Below, piece after piece: positions 1-8,632 of a stretch of DNA of 64,000 bases. The notes under the pieces are model-generated. The model was not told the DNA's origin and ran no database searches. It saw nothing but the letters and a program-made list of their open reading frames with translations. The position numbers were made by a program, and so were the translations under genes. Origin of the DNA: Limnohabitans sp. Rim8 (GTDB lineage Bacteria > Pseudomonadota > Gammaproteobacteria > Burkholderiales > Burkholderiaceae_C); contig CAMDFT010000004.1 of NCBI GenBank assembly GCA_945897795.1, forward strand, positions 18,538-82,537, written 5' to 3'. Each line of letters starts with the position of its first letter. Positions within the stretch are counted from its first letter, which is position 1.

Positions 1-453
1 GGCTTGTGCCTCTTGGCAACCGAGAATGACTTTGTCCGAAGCCAAACCCAAAATGGCGGCCATGGCACCGATGCCCACGGGCACAGCTTCTTGCATGGCT
101 GCGGCGCGCAGGCGCACCAAGGGCGCAGCTTGCGCCAGTGTCAGCACACCCGAAGCCACCAGAGCGCTGTACTCGCCCAATGAGTGACCGGCCACCACCG
201 ACGGCTTGGCACCACCTTCGGCCAACCAAGCGCGGTAAGCCGCCACCGCCGACACCAACATCACCGGTTGGGTGTTGGTGGTCATGGCCAAAGCTTCTTT
301 GGGGCCTTCGCGGATCAGCTGGGCCAAGTCTTCCCCCAAGGCGTCAGAAGCTTCTTTGAGGGTTTCGAGCACCACAGGGTGGTCGCCCCAGGCGTCCAAC
401 ATGCCCACCGATTGGGAACCCTGACCGGGAAAAACAAAAGCAAATGAAGTCAT
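1..453 (-). CDS. fabD: Malonyl-CoA:ACP transacylase, N-terminal part (cut by window edge)
   Basis: FabD loads malonyl groups from CoA onto acyl carrier protein for cytosolic fatty acid synthesis. The ORF track misses it because the frame runs off the left edge. Reading the minus strand from the ATG at 453 gives an N-terminus with FVFPGQGSQ, the family signature, and further on GHSLGEYSA, whose Ser (about residue 91) is the acyl-accepting nucleophile. About 151 of the usual ~310 residues are present and the frame is open to base 1. It follows fabH by 91 nt in the same direction, the usual betaproteobacterial order plsX-fabH-fabD. I see no strong ribosome binding site before the ATG. Confidence 0.96.
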   Translation of the reverse strand, partial: MTSFAFVFPGQGSQSVGMLDAWGDHPVVLETLKEASDALGEDLAQLIREGPKEALAMTTNTQPVMLVSAVAAYRAWLAEGGAKPSVVAGHSLGEYSALVASGVLTLAQAAPLVRLRAAAMQEAVPVGIGAMAAILGLASDKVILGCQEAQA

Positions 454-544
454 GTGCAAATTTTGGGTATCTGTAAAGAATCCGAGAAAGTGAAATAGGG
501 CGTGCCGTGCATCACTGACCCGGGCCTGTCAAATCAACAGCGCA

Positions 545-1522
545 TCAATAACGCAAGAGGACTGAGCCCCAAGTGAAGCCCCCGCCCACGCCTTCAAGCA
601 TGAGGGTTTGGCCACGCTGGATGCGCCCGTCGCGCACGGCGGTATCGAGCGCCAGCGGGATGGATGCGGCCGAGGTGTTGCCGTGCTGGTCCACCGTCAC
701 CACCACCTTGTCAGCGCCCAGCTTGAGCTTTTTGGCGGTGCTCTGCATGATGCGGATGTTGGCTTGGTGCGGTATCAGCCAGTCGATGTCGGCTTCGGTC
801 AAGTTGGCCTTGGCCAAGCTGGCGCGAGCGGTTTCGTCCAGCACGCCCACCGCGAGTTTGAACACGGCCTGGCCGTCCATCTTGAGCACGGGATCGCCCA
901 AAATGCCGCCCCGGTTGACGTGCCCCGGTACGCACAAAATGTCTTTGTACTTGCCATCAGCGTGCAAATCGGTCGCCAAAATACCAGGCTGTTCAGACGC
1001 TTCAATCACGACCGCGCCGGCACCGTCACCGAACAACACACAAGTGGTTCTGTCTTTGAAGTCCAAGATGCGGCTGAAAATTTCTGCGCCAATGACCAAC
1101 GCCCGCTTCGCCGATCCGGTCTGGATCATGGCGTCAGCCACCGTCAGTGCATAAATGAAGCCACTGCATACGGCCTGGACGTCAAACGCGGGGCAACCTG
1201 CTGCGCCCAGTTTGTGCTGAACCATGGTCGCCACCGACGGGAACACCATGTCGGGGGTGGACGTGCCCACAATGATCAGGTCGATGTCGCTCGCTGACAA
1301 TCCGGCAGCGTCCAAAGCTTTGCGAGCGGCTTCTGTGGCCAGATCGCTGCAGCCTTGCTCGTCAGCTGCGAAATGCCGGGCACGGATACCCGTGCGCTCA
1401 ACAATCCAGTCGTCGGATGTTTCAACCCCTTGCAAGGCCAACTCGGCGGCCAGGTCGGCGTTGCTCAGGCGTTTTTCTGGCAGGTAGCTGCCGGTGCCAA
1501 TGATGCGTGAATAAATTCTCAT
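545..1522 (-). CDS. fabH: Beta-ketoacyl-ACP synthase III
   Basis: FabH starts fatty acid synthesis by condensing acetyl-CoA with malonyl-ACP. The protein is 325 residues, normal for the family. The catalytic triad is visible as Cys119 (AVCSG), His252 (PHQAN) and Asn282 (GNTSA), and the C-terminus has the glycine-rich [11 protein letters not shown]. The ATG overlaps the plsX stop in an ATGA junction, so the two are probably translationally coupled. FabD follows. No internal anomaly was seen. Confidence 0.98.
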   Translation of the reverse strand: MRIYSRIIGTGSYLPEKRLSNADLAAELALQGVETSDDWIVERTGIRARHFAADEQGCSDLATEAARKALDAAGLSASDIDLIIVGTSTPDMVFPSVATMVQHKLGAAGCPAFDVQAVCSGFIYALTVADAMIQTGSAKRALVIGAEIFSRILDFKDRTTCVLFGDGAGAVVIEASEQPGILATDLHADGKYKDILCVPGHVNRGGILGDPVLKMDGQAVFKLAVGVLDETARASLAKANLTEADIDWLIPHQANIRIMQSTAKKLKLGADKVVVTVDQHGNTSAASIPLALDTAVRDGRIQRGQTLMLEGVGGGFTWGSVLLRY

Positions 1523-2583
1523 AGGGGTGTGACCGCTGGTTCTGTCCGCTCGGCCTGCGCGCCCATCAACAAAGGGCCTGCATGCGCGATGCGTTCACGA
1601 ACGCGGTCCAGCAATTGGTTTCGGCCTGCATCATAAGCCCGGTTCAGGGCCGTCTCGAAAGCGATCTCGTCTGCCGATCCGTGGCTTTTGAATACAAGTC
1701 CACGCAAACCCAGCAAGGCTGCGCCGTTGTATCGGCGGTGGTCGACACGATTTTTAAATGCAGATAGAACCGGATAAGCCAAAACTGCAACTATTTTGGT
1801 GAAAATGTTGCGAGAAAACTCATTTTTCAAAAAACCACCGATCATGGTCGCCAGACCTTCGCTCGCCTTCAGCGCCACATTGCCGACAAAGCCATCACAC
1901 ACCACAATGTCCACAGTGCCCTTGAAAATGTCGTTGCCTTCAACATTGCCATAAAAATTCAAATCCCCGGAGTTGCCTGCAGAACGCAGCAATTCGCCTG
2001 TTTTTTTGATAATTTCATTGCCTTTGATGGCTTCTTCGCCGATGTTGAGCAAGCCAACCGTAGGCTGATCCTTGTTTTGCAGAACCGACACCAGAGCTGA
2101 GCCCATGACCGCGAACTGAAGCAAATGCTCGGGTGTGCAGTCCACATTAGCGCCCAAATCGAGCATGGTGGTGCCGCCGCCCTTGAAGTTGGGCATCTGC
2201 CCCGCGATGGCTGGACGGTCAATGCCGTCCATGGTTTTGAGCACGTAACGGGCAATCGCCATCAAGGCGCCCGTGTTGCCCGCCGAAACAGCGGCGGCAG
2301 CCTTGCCATCGCGCACCTGCTCAATGGCCACACGCATGGAAGAGTCTTTTTTCTTGCGCAAAGCCACTTCGAGCGAGTCGTCCGACTCAACCACCTCGGT
2401 AGCGGCCACCACCTCGGCTCGGGGATCGGCAAAACCAACGAGTTCCTCTGCTCGGCCTACCAACAAGAGGCGGGCATCCGAGTGTGTTGACAGAAACCGT
2501 CGGCAAGCCGCCAGCGTGATGCGGGGGCCGTGGTCGCCGCCCATGCAATCGACAGCCAGAGTGATCGGGGTGGGCGAGGTCAT
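1519..2583 (-). CDS. plsX: Phosphate acyltransferase PlsX
   Basis: PlsX makes acyl-phosphate from acyl-ACP, the substrate of PlsY in phospholipid synthesis, and is a peripheral membrane enzyme. I place the start at the ATG giving [20 protein letters not shown], because the family begins close to AVDxMGGD; the track start lies nine codons further out. This gives 354 residues. Other family stretches are [10 protein letters not shown] and [15 protein letters not shown]. It is the second step in an rpmF-plsX-fabH-fabD transcription unit, with a hairpin terminator between rpmF and plsX and a 4-nt overlap with fabH. Confidence 0.97.
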   Translation of the reverse strand: MTSPTPITLAVDCMGGDHGPRITLAACRRFLSTHSDARLLLVGRAEELVGFADPRAEVVAATEVVESDDSLEVALRKKKDSSMRVAIEQVRDGKAAAAVSAGNTGALMAIARYVLKTMDGIDRPAIAGQMPNFKGGGTTMLDLGANVDCTPEHLLQFAVMGSALVSVLQNKDQPTVGLLNIGEEAIKGNEIIKKTGELLRSAGNSGDLNFYGNVEGNDIFKGTVDIVVCDGFVGNVALKASEGLATMIGGFLKNEFSRNIFTKIVAVLAYPVLSAFKNRVDHRRYNGAALLGLRGLVFKSHGSADEIAFETALNRAYDAGRNQLLDRVRERIAHAGPLLMGAQAERTEPAVTPL

Positions 2584-2623
2584 GGAATCCTTGGGCTGAA
2601 AACCGGGCAATGCAAAGCAAAAG

Positions 2624-2670
2624 CCACAAAAACAAAAGCCCGAGGCTACTCAAAAAAGTAGCGCCGGGCC
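2624..2670 (-). terminator. Hairpin terminator/attenuator between rpmF and plsX
   Basis: On the minus strand a 13-bp stem with two mismatches (GCCCGgcGCTACT against AGTAGCctCGGGC, six-base T-rich loop) is followed by a T-rich run (TTTTGTTTTTG). It looks like an intrinsic terminator, here placed inside what is usually one operon. It would therefore reduce read-through from rpmF into plsX. Confidence 0.75.
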
Positions 2671-2696
2671 TCTTGAGGCTTGAGGGCTGACGCCGA

Positions 2697-2879
2697 TCAG
2701 GCTTCGGACTTGTTCTTCAGCACTTGGCGGCCACGGTAGAAACCGTTGGGGCTGATGTGGTGACGCAGGTGTGTTTCGCCTGTTGTGGGCTCAACCGCAA
2801 TGCCGGGCACATTCAGGGCATTGTGCGAACGGTGCATTCCGCGCTTGGAAGGCGATTTTTTGTTTTGCTGAACGGCCAT
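2697..2879 (-). CDS. rpmF: 50S ribosomal protein L32
   Basis: L32 is a small protein of the large ribosomal subunit. The 60-residue product begins [19 protein letters not shown], the standard L32 N-terminus, which fixes the start at the internal ATG rather than the longer track ORF. The [16 protein letters not shown]-terminal stretch is typical. The zinc-binding cysteines found in some L32 forms are absent, so this is the Cys-less form common in proteobacteria. It sits 140 nt downstream of yceD and just upstream of the terminator before plsX. Confidence 0.98.
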   Translation of the reverse strand: MAVQQNKKSPSKRGMHRSHNALNVPGIAVEPTTGETHLRHHISPNGFYRGRQVLKNKSEA

Positions 2880-3019
2880 GATGGCTCCTTGGAAGCTTGT
2901 GGAGGCCGCGCCATTGAAAACGCAGCTTCTGGTTGATGGGAGTGTCACCCGGCAGAACTGGGCGAAGCCATTGAGTATAACCTAAGCTGGGCCTGATGGG
3001 ATACAGACTTTTGGCCTCT

Positions 3020-3568
3020 TTAAGTGGACTTGTCTGTTTTAAGACCCGCAAGAATCCCAAAGGGGTTGGGTCGCTGCGCTGCGACTTCGAATTCTGGGTC
3101 GGCCACAGACATCGGCATCGCTTCGGGGCACTCTTCGTGCAAAGGCACCAGGGGCAAGGACAAAATCAACTCATCTTCGATCAGTGCCAGTGCGTCAAAG
3201 TCGCGGCTGATGACCAGAATGTCTTCTTCAGCCTCATCGTCCAGCGCCATCGCTGTGGCTTCATCGGCGACAAAACGGAAACTCCGTTCGGCCTGCACCG
3301 TCTCCAGCACCGGCGTCAGGCAGCGCTGGCATTGCAGCGGCAAACTCACCGAAGCTTTCAAATCCAGCCAGATCTGGTCAGCGCCGCCAGATTGCGCGAC
3401 CGATCGACCTTGCAGTTGCCAAACCACAGGCCCAGCCAGCAGGTCACTGCCGAACAATTCCTGCGCCAATCGCGGCCAATCGGCCAGCACGCCCTGCCCA
3501 TTCAAGCCGAGCGTGTCACGGGCAAAAGTCACCACATCCAGGTGTTGGAGTTCTATTTTTTTTTCCAT
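3020..3568 (-). CDS. yceD: YceD/DUF177 family protein
   Basis: DUF177 proteins are linked to 23S rRNA accumulation and nearly always precede rpmF, as here. The 182-residue protein has the family metal-site-like CQRCL motif in its middle (LPLQCQRCLTPV) and an acidic segment near DDEAEEDILV. The C-terminal LPLVPLHEECPEAMP is a conserved block. The ATG is preceded by a poor upstream region, and the coding strand opens with a run of A. It is divergent from maf with 50 nt between the starts. Confidence 0.93.
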   Translation of the reverse strand: MEKKIELQHLDVVTFARDTLGLNGQGVLADWPRLAQELFGSDLLAGPVVWQLQGRSVAQSGGADQIWLDLKASVSLPLQCQRCLTPVLETVQAERSFRFVADEATAMALDDEAEEDILVISRDFDALALIEDELILSLPLVPLHEECPEAMPMSVADPEFEVAAQRPNPFGILAGLKTDKST

Positions 3569-3618
3569 GGCTGCAGTGTAAGAGAATCACCCATCTGAAT
3601 TTCACCAGGGCCAGCGCT

Positions 3619-4230
3619 TTGACCTCGAACTTGACCCCCTCTGCCCCCACTGTCCGTCCAGTGGTGCTGGGCTCGACCTCGCGTTACCGGCGCGAGCTGC
3701 TCGAGCGCCTGCGCATCCCTTTTACCGTGAGCGCGCCCGGTGTGGACGAAACACCCCAGCTGGGGGAAGCGCCACAGGCCTTGGCCCTGCGGCTGGCCCT
3801 GGCCAAAGCCAGGGCCGTGGCGGCTTTGCACCCCGAGGCGGTGGTGATTGGCTCGGACCAAGTGGCCGATTTGGCGGGCCAACCCTTGGGCAAGCCGGGC
3901 GAACACGCGCGTGCCGTGGCGCAGCTGCGCCAGATGCGCGGCCAGACGGTGATCTTTCAGACCGCGCTGGCCGTGGTTTGCCTGGCCAGCGGCTTTGAAA
4001 AAGTGGACTTGGCCGAGGTCCGCGTCGTGTTTCGCGACCTGAGCAACGAGGAGATCGAGGCGTATTTGCAAGCCGAACAGCCTTACGACTGCGCTGGCAG
4101 CGCCAAAAGCGAGGGCTTGGGCATCGCCCTGCTCGAATCCATCGACAACGACGACCCCACCGCCTTGATCGGACTGCCGCTGATCCGCACCGCCCGTTTG
4201 CTGCGCCAAGCCGGGGTGAAACTGCTGTGA
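3619..4230 (+). CDS. maf: Maf-family nucleotide pyrophosphatase
   Basis: Maf/YceF enzymes hydrolyse non-canonical or methylated nucleoside triphosphates in the cytosol. The N-terminal LGSTSRYRRELLERL and the VIGSDQVA block, with its catalytic Asp, are both present, followed by YDCAGSAKSEG near the C-terminus. The family is ~190-200 residues and this ORF is 203. The track start is a TTG at 3619; TTG at 3631 and GTG codons further in are also possible, so the true N-terminus is uncertain by about a dozen residues. It overlaps the next gene by 4 nt. Confidence 0.93.
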   Translation: MTSNLTPSAPTVRPVVLGSTSRYRRELLERLRIPFTVSAPGVDETPQLGEAPQALALRLALAKARAVAALHPEAVVIGSDQVADLAGQPLGKPGEHARAVAQLRQMRGQTVIFQTALAVVCLASGFEKVDLAEVRVVFRDLSNEEIEAYLQAEQPYDCAGSAKSEGLGIALLESIDNDDPTALIGLPLIRTARLLRQAGVKLL

Positions 4231-5000
4231 ACGCGCCCACGCCACTCAAAGGCCGTCTATTTTTGGTCCCCACGCCACTGGACTTTGGCTGTGCCGAACA
4301 AGCACCCATCACCGAGGTGTTGCCCGCCCTCACTTTGTCCACCGCCGCAGGCATCCAGCATTGGGTGTGCGAGAACGCCAAAAGTACCCGCGCGTTTCTG
4401 AAGCGCGTGGGCGAAATCTACCCCCTTATCGCCCCCCTGCCTGAACAAAGCATCACCGAATTGCCCCGCCATGTGCACAAAAAAGGTGACCACCAATCCG
4501 GCTTTGACGGCAAACCGCTGCTGACGGCCGCCCTGCAGGGCCACGATGTGGGTCTGGTGAGTGAAGCGGGCATGCCCGCTGTGGCCGACCCGGGCAGCTC
4601 GCTGGTGCGGGCCGCACACGATCTGGGCATAGGCGTGGTGCCGCTGGTGGGTCCGGTGTCTTTGTTGCTGGCCTTGGCTGCCAGCGGCCTCAATGGCCAG
4701 AACTTCGCCTTTGTAGGTTACTTACCGCAAGACGCCGCAGAGCGGGCGGCCCGGCTGAAACAGCTGGAGTCTCTGGCTCTCAAAACCGGTCAAACCCAAT
4801 TGTGGATCGAAACCCCTTACCGCAACGCAGCCATGCTCAGCGGCTTGCTGCAAAGCTTGAATGCCAACACCCGGTTGGCCATTGCCAGTGGCTTGACGCT
4901 GCCGACCGCCCATATTCAGAGCCAGACCGTCGCGCAATGGAAAAAGGGCCTCAAAGGCCCTGATGGTCACACGCCCGCGGTTTACGCCATCGGGCCTTGA
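4227..5000 (+). CDS. SAM-dependent methyltransferase, RsmI/tetrapyrrole methylase family
   Basis: The protein belongs to the tetrapyrrole-methylase fold that includes RsmI, which 2'-O-methylates C1402 of 16S rRNA. Visible motifs are the N-terminal LFLVPTPL strand, GHDVGLVSEAGMPAVADPG in the SAM-binding region, and PLVGPVSLLLALAASGL. At 257 residues it is shorter than E. coli RsmI (286) and lacks a clear C-terminal helical extension. It may therefore be the second, shorter paralogue common in Burkholderiales rather than RsmI itself. It starts with GTG overlapping the maf stop and is convergent with the S49 peptidase gene. Confidence 0.85.
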   Translation: MNAPTPLKGRLFLVPTPLDFGCAEQAPITEVLPALTLSTAAGIQHWVCENAKSTRAFLKRVGEIYPLIAPLPEQSITELPRHVHKKGDHQSGFDGKPLLTAALQGHDVGLVSEAGMPAVADPGSSLVRAAHDLGIGVVPLVGPVSLLLALAASGLNGQNFAFVGYLPQDAAERAARLKQLESLALKTGQTQLWIETPYRNAAMLSGLLQSLNANTRLAIASGLTLPTAHIQSQTVAQWKKGLKGPDGHTPAVYAIGP

Positions 5001-5021
5001 AGCCCAAAAGGGCCTAGCGGC

Positions 5022-6023
5022 TCAGCGCAAGCCCGTGCTGCTGCGCAAGGCACGGACCGAGCCCTCACCCACTGCCGCGCCAAAGCGCTTGACCAAGCGC
5101 TCGGCCACGTTTTCACGCTGCGTGTAATCAATCACATCTGGCGCTTTGACCACATCACGCGCAACGCCATCCAGACTGCCGAGACTGTCGGCCAAACCCA
5201 GATCCACTGCCTGTTGCCCACTCCAGAACAGACCACTGAACATTTCTGGCGTTTCTTTCAGGCGATCGCCACGGCCTTTTTTGACCGCCTCGATGAACTG
5301 TTTGTGAATTTGGTCCAGCATCGCCTGGGCGTGCTTGCGCTGGGGCTCGGTTTGTGGGCTGAACGGGTCGAGGAAACCTTTGTTGGCACCCGCCGTCATC
5401 AAACGACGCTCCACGCCTAATTTATTCATAAGCTCGGTGAACCCAAAGCCGTCCATCAGCACACCAATGCTGCCCACGATGCTGGCTTTGTCCACAAAAA
5501 TTTGATCTGCCGCCGCCGCAATGTAGTAAGCGGCTGAGGCACAGGACTCCTCGACCACAGCATAAATAGGCTTGTTGTGCAAAGCCCTCAATCGGACAAT
5601 TTCATCGTTGATCAGGCCCGCCTGCACCGGGCTTCCGCCGGGAGAATTGATGAGCAAAACCAGCGCCTGGGAGCCCGAATCTTCCAAAGCCAAGCGCATG
5701 GAGGACATGACGTTTTCGGCACTCGCTTCGGTTTCGGAACCAATTTCACCCACGATAGAGACCATGGCCGTGTGCGGCAAGCTCGGGTTGATGGTGGTCG
5801 ACCTGTAACTGAACAGCTGCCAAAAGATCACCGAGAAAAGCACCAACCAAGCCAAGCGCAAACCCACCTTCCAGCGGCGGGCGGTTTTCTGTTCATCCAA
5901 ATTGGCAAAGGCCAAGCGCTCCAAAGTCTGGCGCTCCCACCCCGCATCGCTGCCCGATGTGACTTTGGCTGTTTCTTGGGAGGCTAAGGCGGACGCGTGG
6001 TCCTGGGGGTCTTGCATGTTCAA
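5022..6023 (-). CDS. S49 family signal-peptide-peptidase-like protease
   Basis: SppA-type serine proteases degrade signal peptides and other membrane-associated fragments. Residues about 53-71 form a single transmembrane segment (LAWLVLFSVIFWQLF), giving a cytoplasmic tail and a periplasmic catalytic domain. Ser163 in SCASAAYYIA and Lys215 in GANKGFLDPF are 52 residues apart, matching the Ser/Lys dyad spacing of short SppA enzymes. LINSPGGSP is the oxyanion-side motif. It is 333 residues, a single-domain form. The ATG overlaps the stop of the Rieske gene, so it ends an operon rluC, HAD phosphatase, Rieske, peptidase. Confidence 0.93.
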   Translation of the reverse strand: MNMQDPQDHASALASQETAKVTSGSDAGWERQTLERLAFANLDEQKTARRWKVGLRLAWLVLFSVIFWQLFSYRSTTINPSLPHTAMVSIVGEIGSETEASAENVMSSMRLALEDSGSQALVLLINSPGGSPVQAGLINDEIVRLRALHNKPIYAVVEESCASAAYYIAAAADQIFVDKASIVGSIGVLMDGFGFTELMNKLGVERRLMTAGANKGFLDPFSPQTEPQRKHAQAMLDQIHKQFIEAVKKGRGDRLKETPEMFSGLFWSGQQAVDLGLADSLGSLDGVARDVVKAPDVIDYTQRENVAERLVKRFGAAVGEGSVRALRSSTGLR

Positions 6024-6385
6024 AATTCAAGCGGTTTTAAGTTGTAGGCAGTATGCCAGTGAACCACGCCGTCCAGCTCCGAAAGGTCTATTTTGACCAA
6101 CCCACCACGGCAGGGGCCGCCCGAACACGCGCCAGTATCCGGTTGGTACGTGGCGCCGTGCGTGGCACACATCAACCAACGCCCGGTATCGTCATAAAAC
6201 CGGTCAGGCTGGTAATCCATCTCCATGGCGACATGGGTGCAGCGGTTCAGGTAGGCGTGCACCTGGTCCTGGTAACGGATGGCAAAGGCACGGCAAGTCT
6301 GCCCAGCGAACACAATGTCAAAGGGCACGGCACGCCCGCCGTTGACCAAGTCGGCGCTGTTGCACAAAGGGACCATGGGCTCCAT
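6020..6385 (-). CDS. Small Rieske [2Fe-2S] protein
   Basis: A 121-residue stand-alone Rieske protein. The cluster ligands are Cys49-x-His51 (CTH) and Cys73-x2-His76 (CATH), spaced as in ferredoxin-type Rieske proteins. I chose the ATG at 6385 over the track TTG because AAGGAG lies five bases upstream. No signal peptide or membrane anchor is visible, so it is probably cytosolic. The partner is unknown. Homologues commonly sit between a gph-type phosphatase and an S49 peptidase, as here. The extra Cys87 and Cys92 (GACSGGPC) lie outside the cluster motif. Confidence 0.93.
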   Translation of the reverse strand: MEPMVPLCNSADLVNGGRAVPFDIVFAGQTCRAFAIRYQDQVHAYLNRCTHVAMEMDYQPDRFYDDTGRWLMCATHGATYQPDTGACSGGPCRGGLVKIDLSELDGVVHWHTAYNLKPLEF

Positions 6386-6399
6386 GAGCGCTCCTTGTT

Positions 6400-7068
6400 T
6401 CAAGCGTGTTGCAGCAACCAGTCGTGCAATTCGCGCACGCTGTGTGCCACATGACGCGGGTTGAGTACATGGAAGGCCTCAGGCTCGTGGGCCCCATAAC
6501 TCACGCCCACGCTGGCACACCCGGCATTCAGCGCCATTTGCAGGTCGTGTGTGGTGTCGCCAATCATCAAAGTGCGCTCGGGCTCAGCGCCAAATTCGCG
6601 CATCAACTCGTGCAGCATCAAGGGGTTGGGCTTGCCCGCCGTCTCGTCAGCCGTGCGCGAGCCATCGAACACGCCGCGCAACTCGACCGCCTGCAAGGAC
6701 TCGTTCAGGCCGTGGCGGCTTTTGCCGGTGGCCACCGTCAGCCAATGGTGTCGGGCTTTGAGTGCGTCCAGCAAATCCAGTACGCCTTCAAACAGACTGA
6801 TGTCGTGCTGGTGCTGCAGGTAATGGTGGCGGTAGCGCTCCCCCAAGGCCGGGTATTTGTCCTTGGGCACGTCGGGCGCGGCGTGGGCCAGCGCAGGCAG
6901 AAGCGACATACCGATCACATACGAAGCGGCTTCGCGGGTGGGCTCTTGCCCGCCCACGTCCACCACGGCGCGCTGAATGCATCGGGTGATCAGGGCGGTG
7001 GAGTCGAACAGCGTGCCATCCCAATCGAAAGCGATCAGGTCAAACTGGCGGGGTCTGGCGTTGGGCAT
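6400..7068 (-). CDS. HAD-family phosphatase (phosphoglycolate phosphatase-like)
   Basis: A HAD hydrolase with motif I FDWDGTLFDS, motif II around VATGKS, motif III lysine in AGKPNPLM, and motif IV MIGDTTHD. The fold with an alpha-helical cap is that of Gph/PGP enzymes, which remove phosphate from 2-phosphoglycolate or similar small phosphates; the substrate cannot be read from sequence. The ATG at 7068 is preferred to a TTG two codons upstream, giving 222 residues. It overlaps the end of rluC by 29 nt and is followed after 14 nt by the Rieske gene. Confidence 0.92.
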   Translation of the reverse strand: MPNARPRQFDLIAFDWDGTLFDSTALITRCIQRAVVDVGGQEPTREAASYVIGMSLLPALAHAAPDVPKDKYPALGERYRHHYLQHQHDISLFEGVLDLLDALKARHHWLTVATGKSRHGLNESLQAVELRGVFDGSRTADETAGKPNPLMLHELMREFGAEPERTLMIGDTTHDLQMALNAGCASVGVSYGAHEPEAFHVLNPRHVAHSVRELHDWLLQHA

Positions 7069-8047
7069 GGTCAATGTAGGCTTTCAATTCGGGAGGTAAA
7101 TCGGCTTGCAGGGCCACGCGCTCGTCCGTCACCGGGTGGTTGAACTGCAAGCGCCAGGCGTGCAAAAACATGCGTTTGAGACCCACACGGGCCCCGGGTT
7201 TAAGCAACTGGCGATTCCACTCGAAATCGCCGTATTTGTCATCCCCCGCAATCGGGTGCCCTTGCGTCGCCAGGTGCACCCGAATCTGGTGGGTGCGCCC
7301 GGTCTTGATGGTCACCTCCAGCAGCGTGGCACCCACCAGGCGTTGCGCCACCTTGACCAGGGTGATCGACCGCATGCCGTCCGGGTCTTCGGGTGTGGTC
7401 ACCCTCACGCGACGCTCACCGTCGGGCAAAAGAAACTTGTGCAAAGGCTGGTCGATCACCTTCAGTTTGGCGGGCCACTCCCCTTTGACCAGCGCCAAAT
7501 AGGTCTTGCCCGTCTCGCGCTCACGAAACTGGTCTTGCAGGTGCTTCAAGGCACTGCGCTTTTTGGCCACCAGCAAAATGCCACTGGTGTCACGGTCCAG
7601 TCGGTGCACCAGTTCCAGCAACTTGGCCTCTGGGCGCGCCTGGCGCAATTGCTCGATCACCCCAAAGCTCACGCCCGATCCACCATGCACCGCCACCCCG
7701 GCTGGTTTGTCGATGGCCATCAGGCTGTCGTCTTCAAAAAGGTAGGGGAATTCGCGCCCGGGTGCTGGCCGCTCGGCTTTTTCGGCGACTTTTTCAGAAA
7801 TCCGCACAGGCGGCAAACGCACCTCGTCGCCGTTTTCGACCCGGGTTTCAGCCGAAGCACGGCCCTTGTTGATGCGCACCTCGCCGCTTCGGATGATGCG
7901 GTAGACGTGGGTTTTGGGCACGCCTTTCAAGTGACGCATCAAAAAGTTGTCCAATCGCTGACCGGCCGACTCTTCGTCCACCAACAACCATTTGACGGCG
8001 GGCGTCGCAGCAGCGGACTTGACCCCTATAATGTGATTCACTGGCAA
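7040..8047 (-). CDS. rluC: 23S rRNA pseudouridine synthase RluC
   Basis: RluC converts uridines 955, 2504 and 2580 of 23S rRNA to pseudouridine. An S4 RNA-binding domain is seen near residues 25-75 (RLDNFLMRHLKGVPKTHVYR), followed by the RluA-type catalytic domain with HRLDRDTSG, whose second Asp is the nucleophile, and the GRTHQIRVHL motif. It is 335 residues from a TTG start; a GTG two codons in is also possible. It is divergent from rne, a conserved pairing in proteobacteria, and heads the operon running to the S49 peptidase. Confidence 0.96.
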   Translation of the reverse strand: MPVNHIIGVKSAAATPAVKWLLVDEESAGQRLDNFLMRHLKGVPKTHVYRIIRSGEVRINKGRASAETRVENGDEVRLPPVRISEKVAEKAERPAPGREFPYLFEDDSLMAIDKPAGVAVHGGSGVSFGVIEQLRQARPEAKLLELVHRLDRDTSGILLVAKKRSALKHLQDQFRERETGKTYLALVKGEWPAKLKVIDQPLHKFLLPDGERRVRVTTPEDPDGMRSITLVKVAQRLVGATLLEVTIKTGRTHQIRVHLATQGHPIAGDDKYGDFEWNRQLLKPGARVGLKRMFLHAWRLQFNHPVTDERVALQADLPPELKAYIDHAQRQTPPV

Positions 8048-8632
8048 TTGGCTGTAAGTGGTTGATTCAAATGGAAATGAATTCCTGCAAAGCTGGAGTT
8101 TAGTTCACCCCCACCGCACCAAACCAGATGGTCGATGCCACCCCCGGCACGATTTGCAGACTGAAGGCCAACGCCAACAGTGGCAAAACGCCCCGGAGGT
8201 TGAGCCGACGCCCAGAAACCCAGATACGGAATACCCCAAGTTCAGCAGCCCAGTGGGCTGCTGGGCGGATCAAAGCGAGATGGTTGTGTTGTTCGGAACT
8301 TTGCTGATGTACTTGGAACGGCTCACGAAGCCACGCCCCATCGTCATGCTGGGTGCCCGGCAGTTTGTCTTGGACACCGGGGGAAGCCCCCGGCAGTGGA
8401 CGAATCTCTGCACGCCTTTTGCCTCGCCCCATCCACGCGCCACGATCCCCATTCCTGCGCTCACGCGCAGCTGAATGGCGATCAACCTCGGCAATTCCCT
8501 TCGTTTCAGGCGTCAGTTCAGGCAACGTGGGCTTTGCGGTTCTCCAGAATCCGAAGCCGGTTGTGTAAACAGGTTTTCGCGTGCAGACATTTTTCTGCAC
8601 CGAAGCCAAGCTGACAAGAGAAGGAACGCATC
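8048..8632 (+). promoter_or_regulatory. rluC-rne intergenic region with long rne leader
   Basis: No convincing gene lies in these 585 nt; the ORFs listed here have no recognisable domain. In E. coli the rne mRNA has a long structured 5' leader through which RNase E represses its own synthesis, and this region is probably the counterpart. Two hairpins stand out: a perfect 9-bp stem at 8243-8263 (CAGCAGCCC/GGGCTGCTG, 3-nt loop) and a perfect 7-bp stem at 8581-8600 (GTGCAGA/TCTGCAC). A TATAAT at 8027-8032, inside the start of rluC, is a possible -10 box but has no good -35 partner. The ribosome binding site AGAAGGA lies at 8617-8624. Confidence 0.6.

Noticed and set aside
8019-8032. TTGACC immediately before TATAAT as a sigma-70 promoter
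   Set aside because: The two hexamers are only 2 nt apart, so they cannot form one promoter; only the TATAAT was kept as a weak candidate.
8100-8609. 169-residue minus-strand ORF in the rluC-rne intergenic region
   Set aside because: No domain, no good ribosome binding site, and it lies over the conserved position of the rne leader; considered but not supported as a gene.
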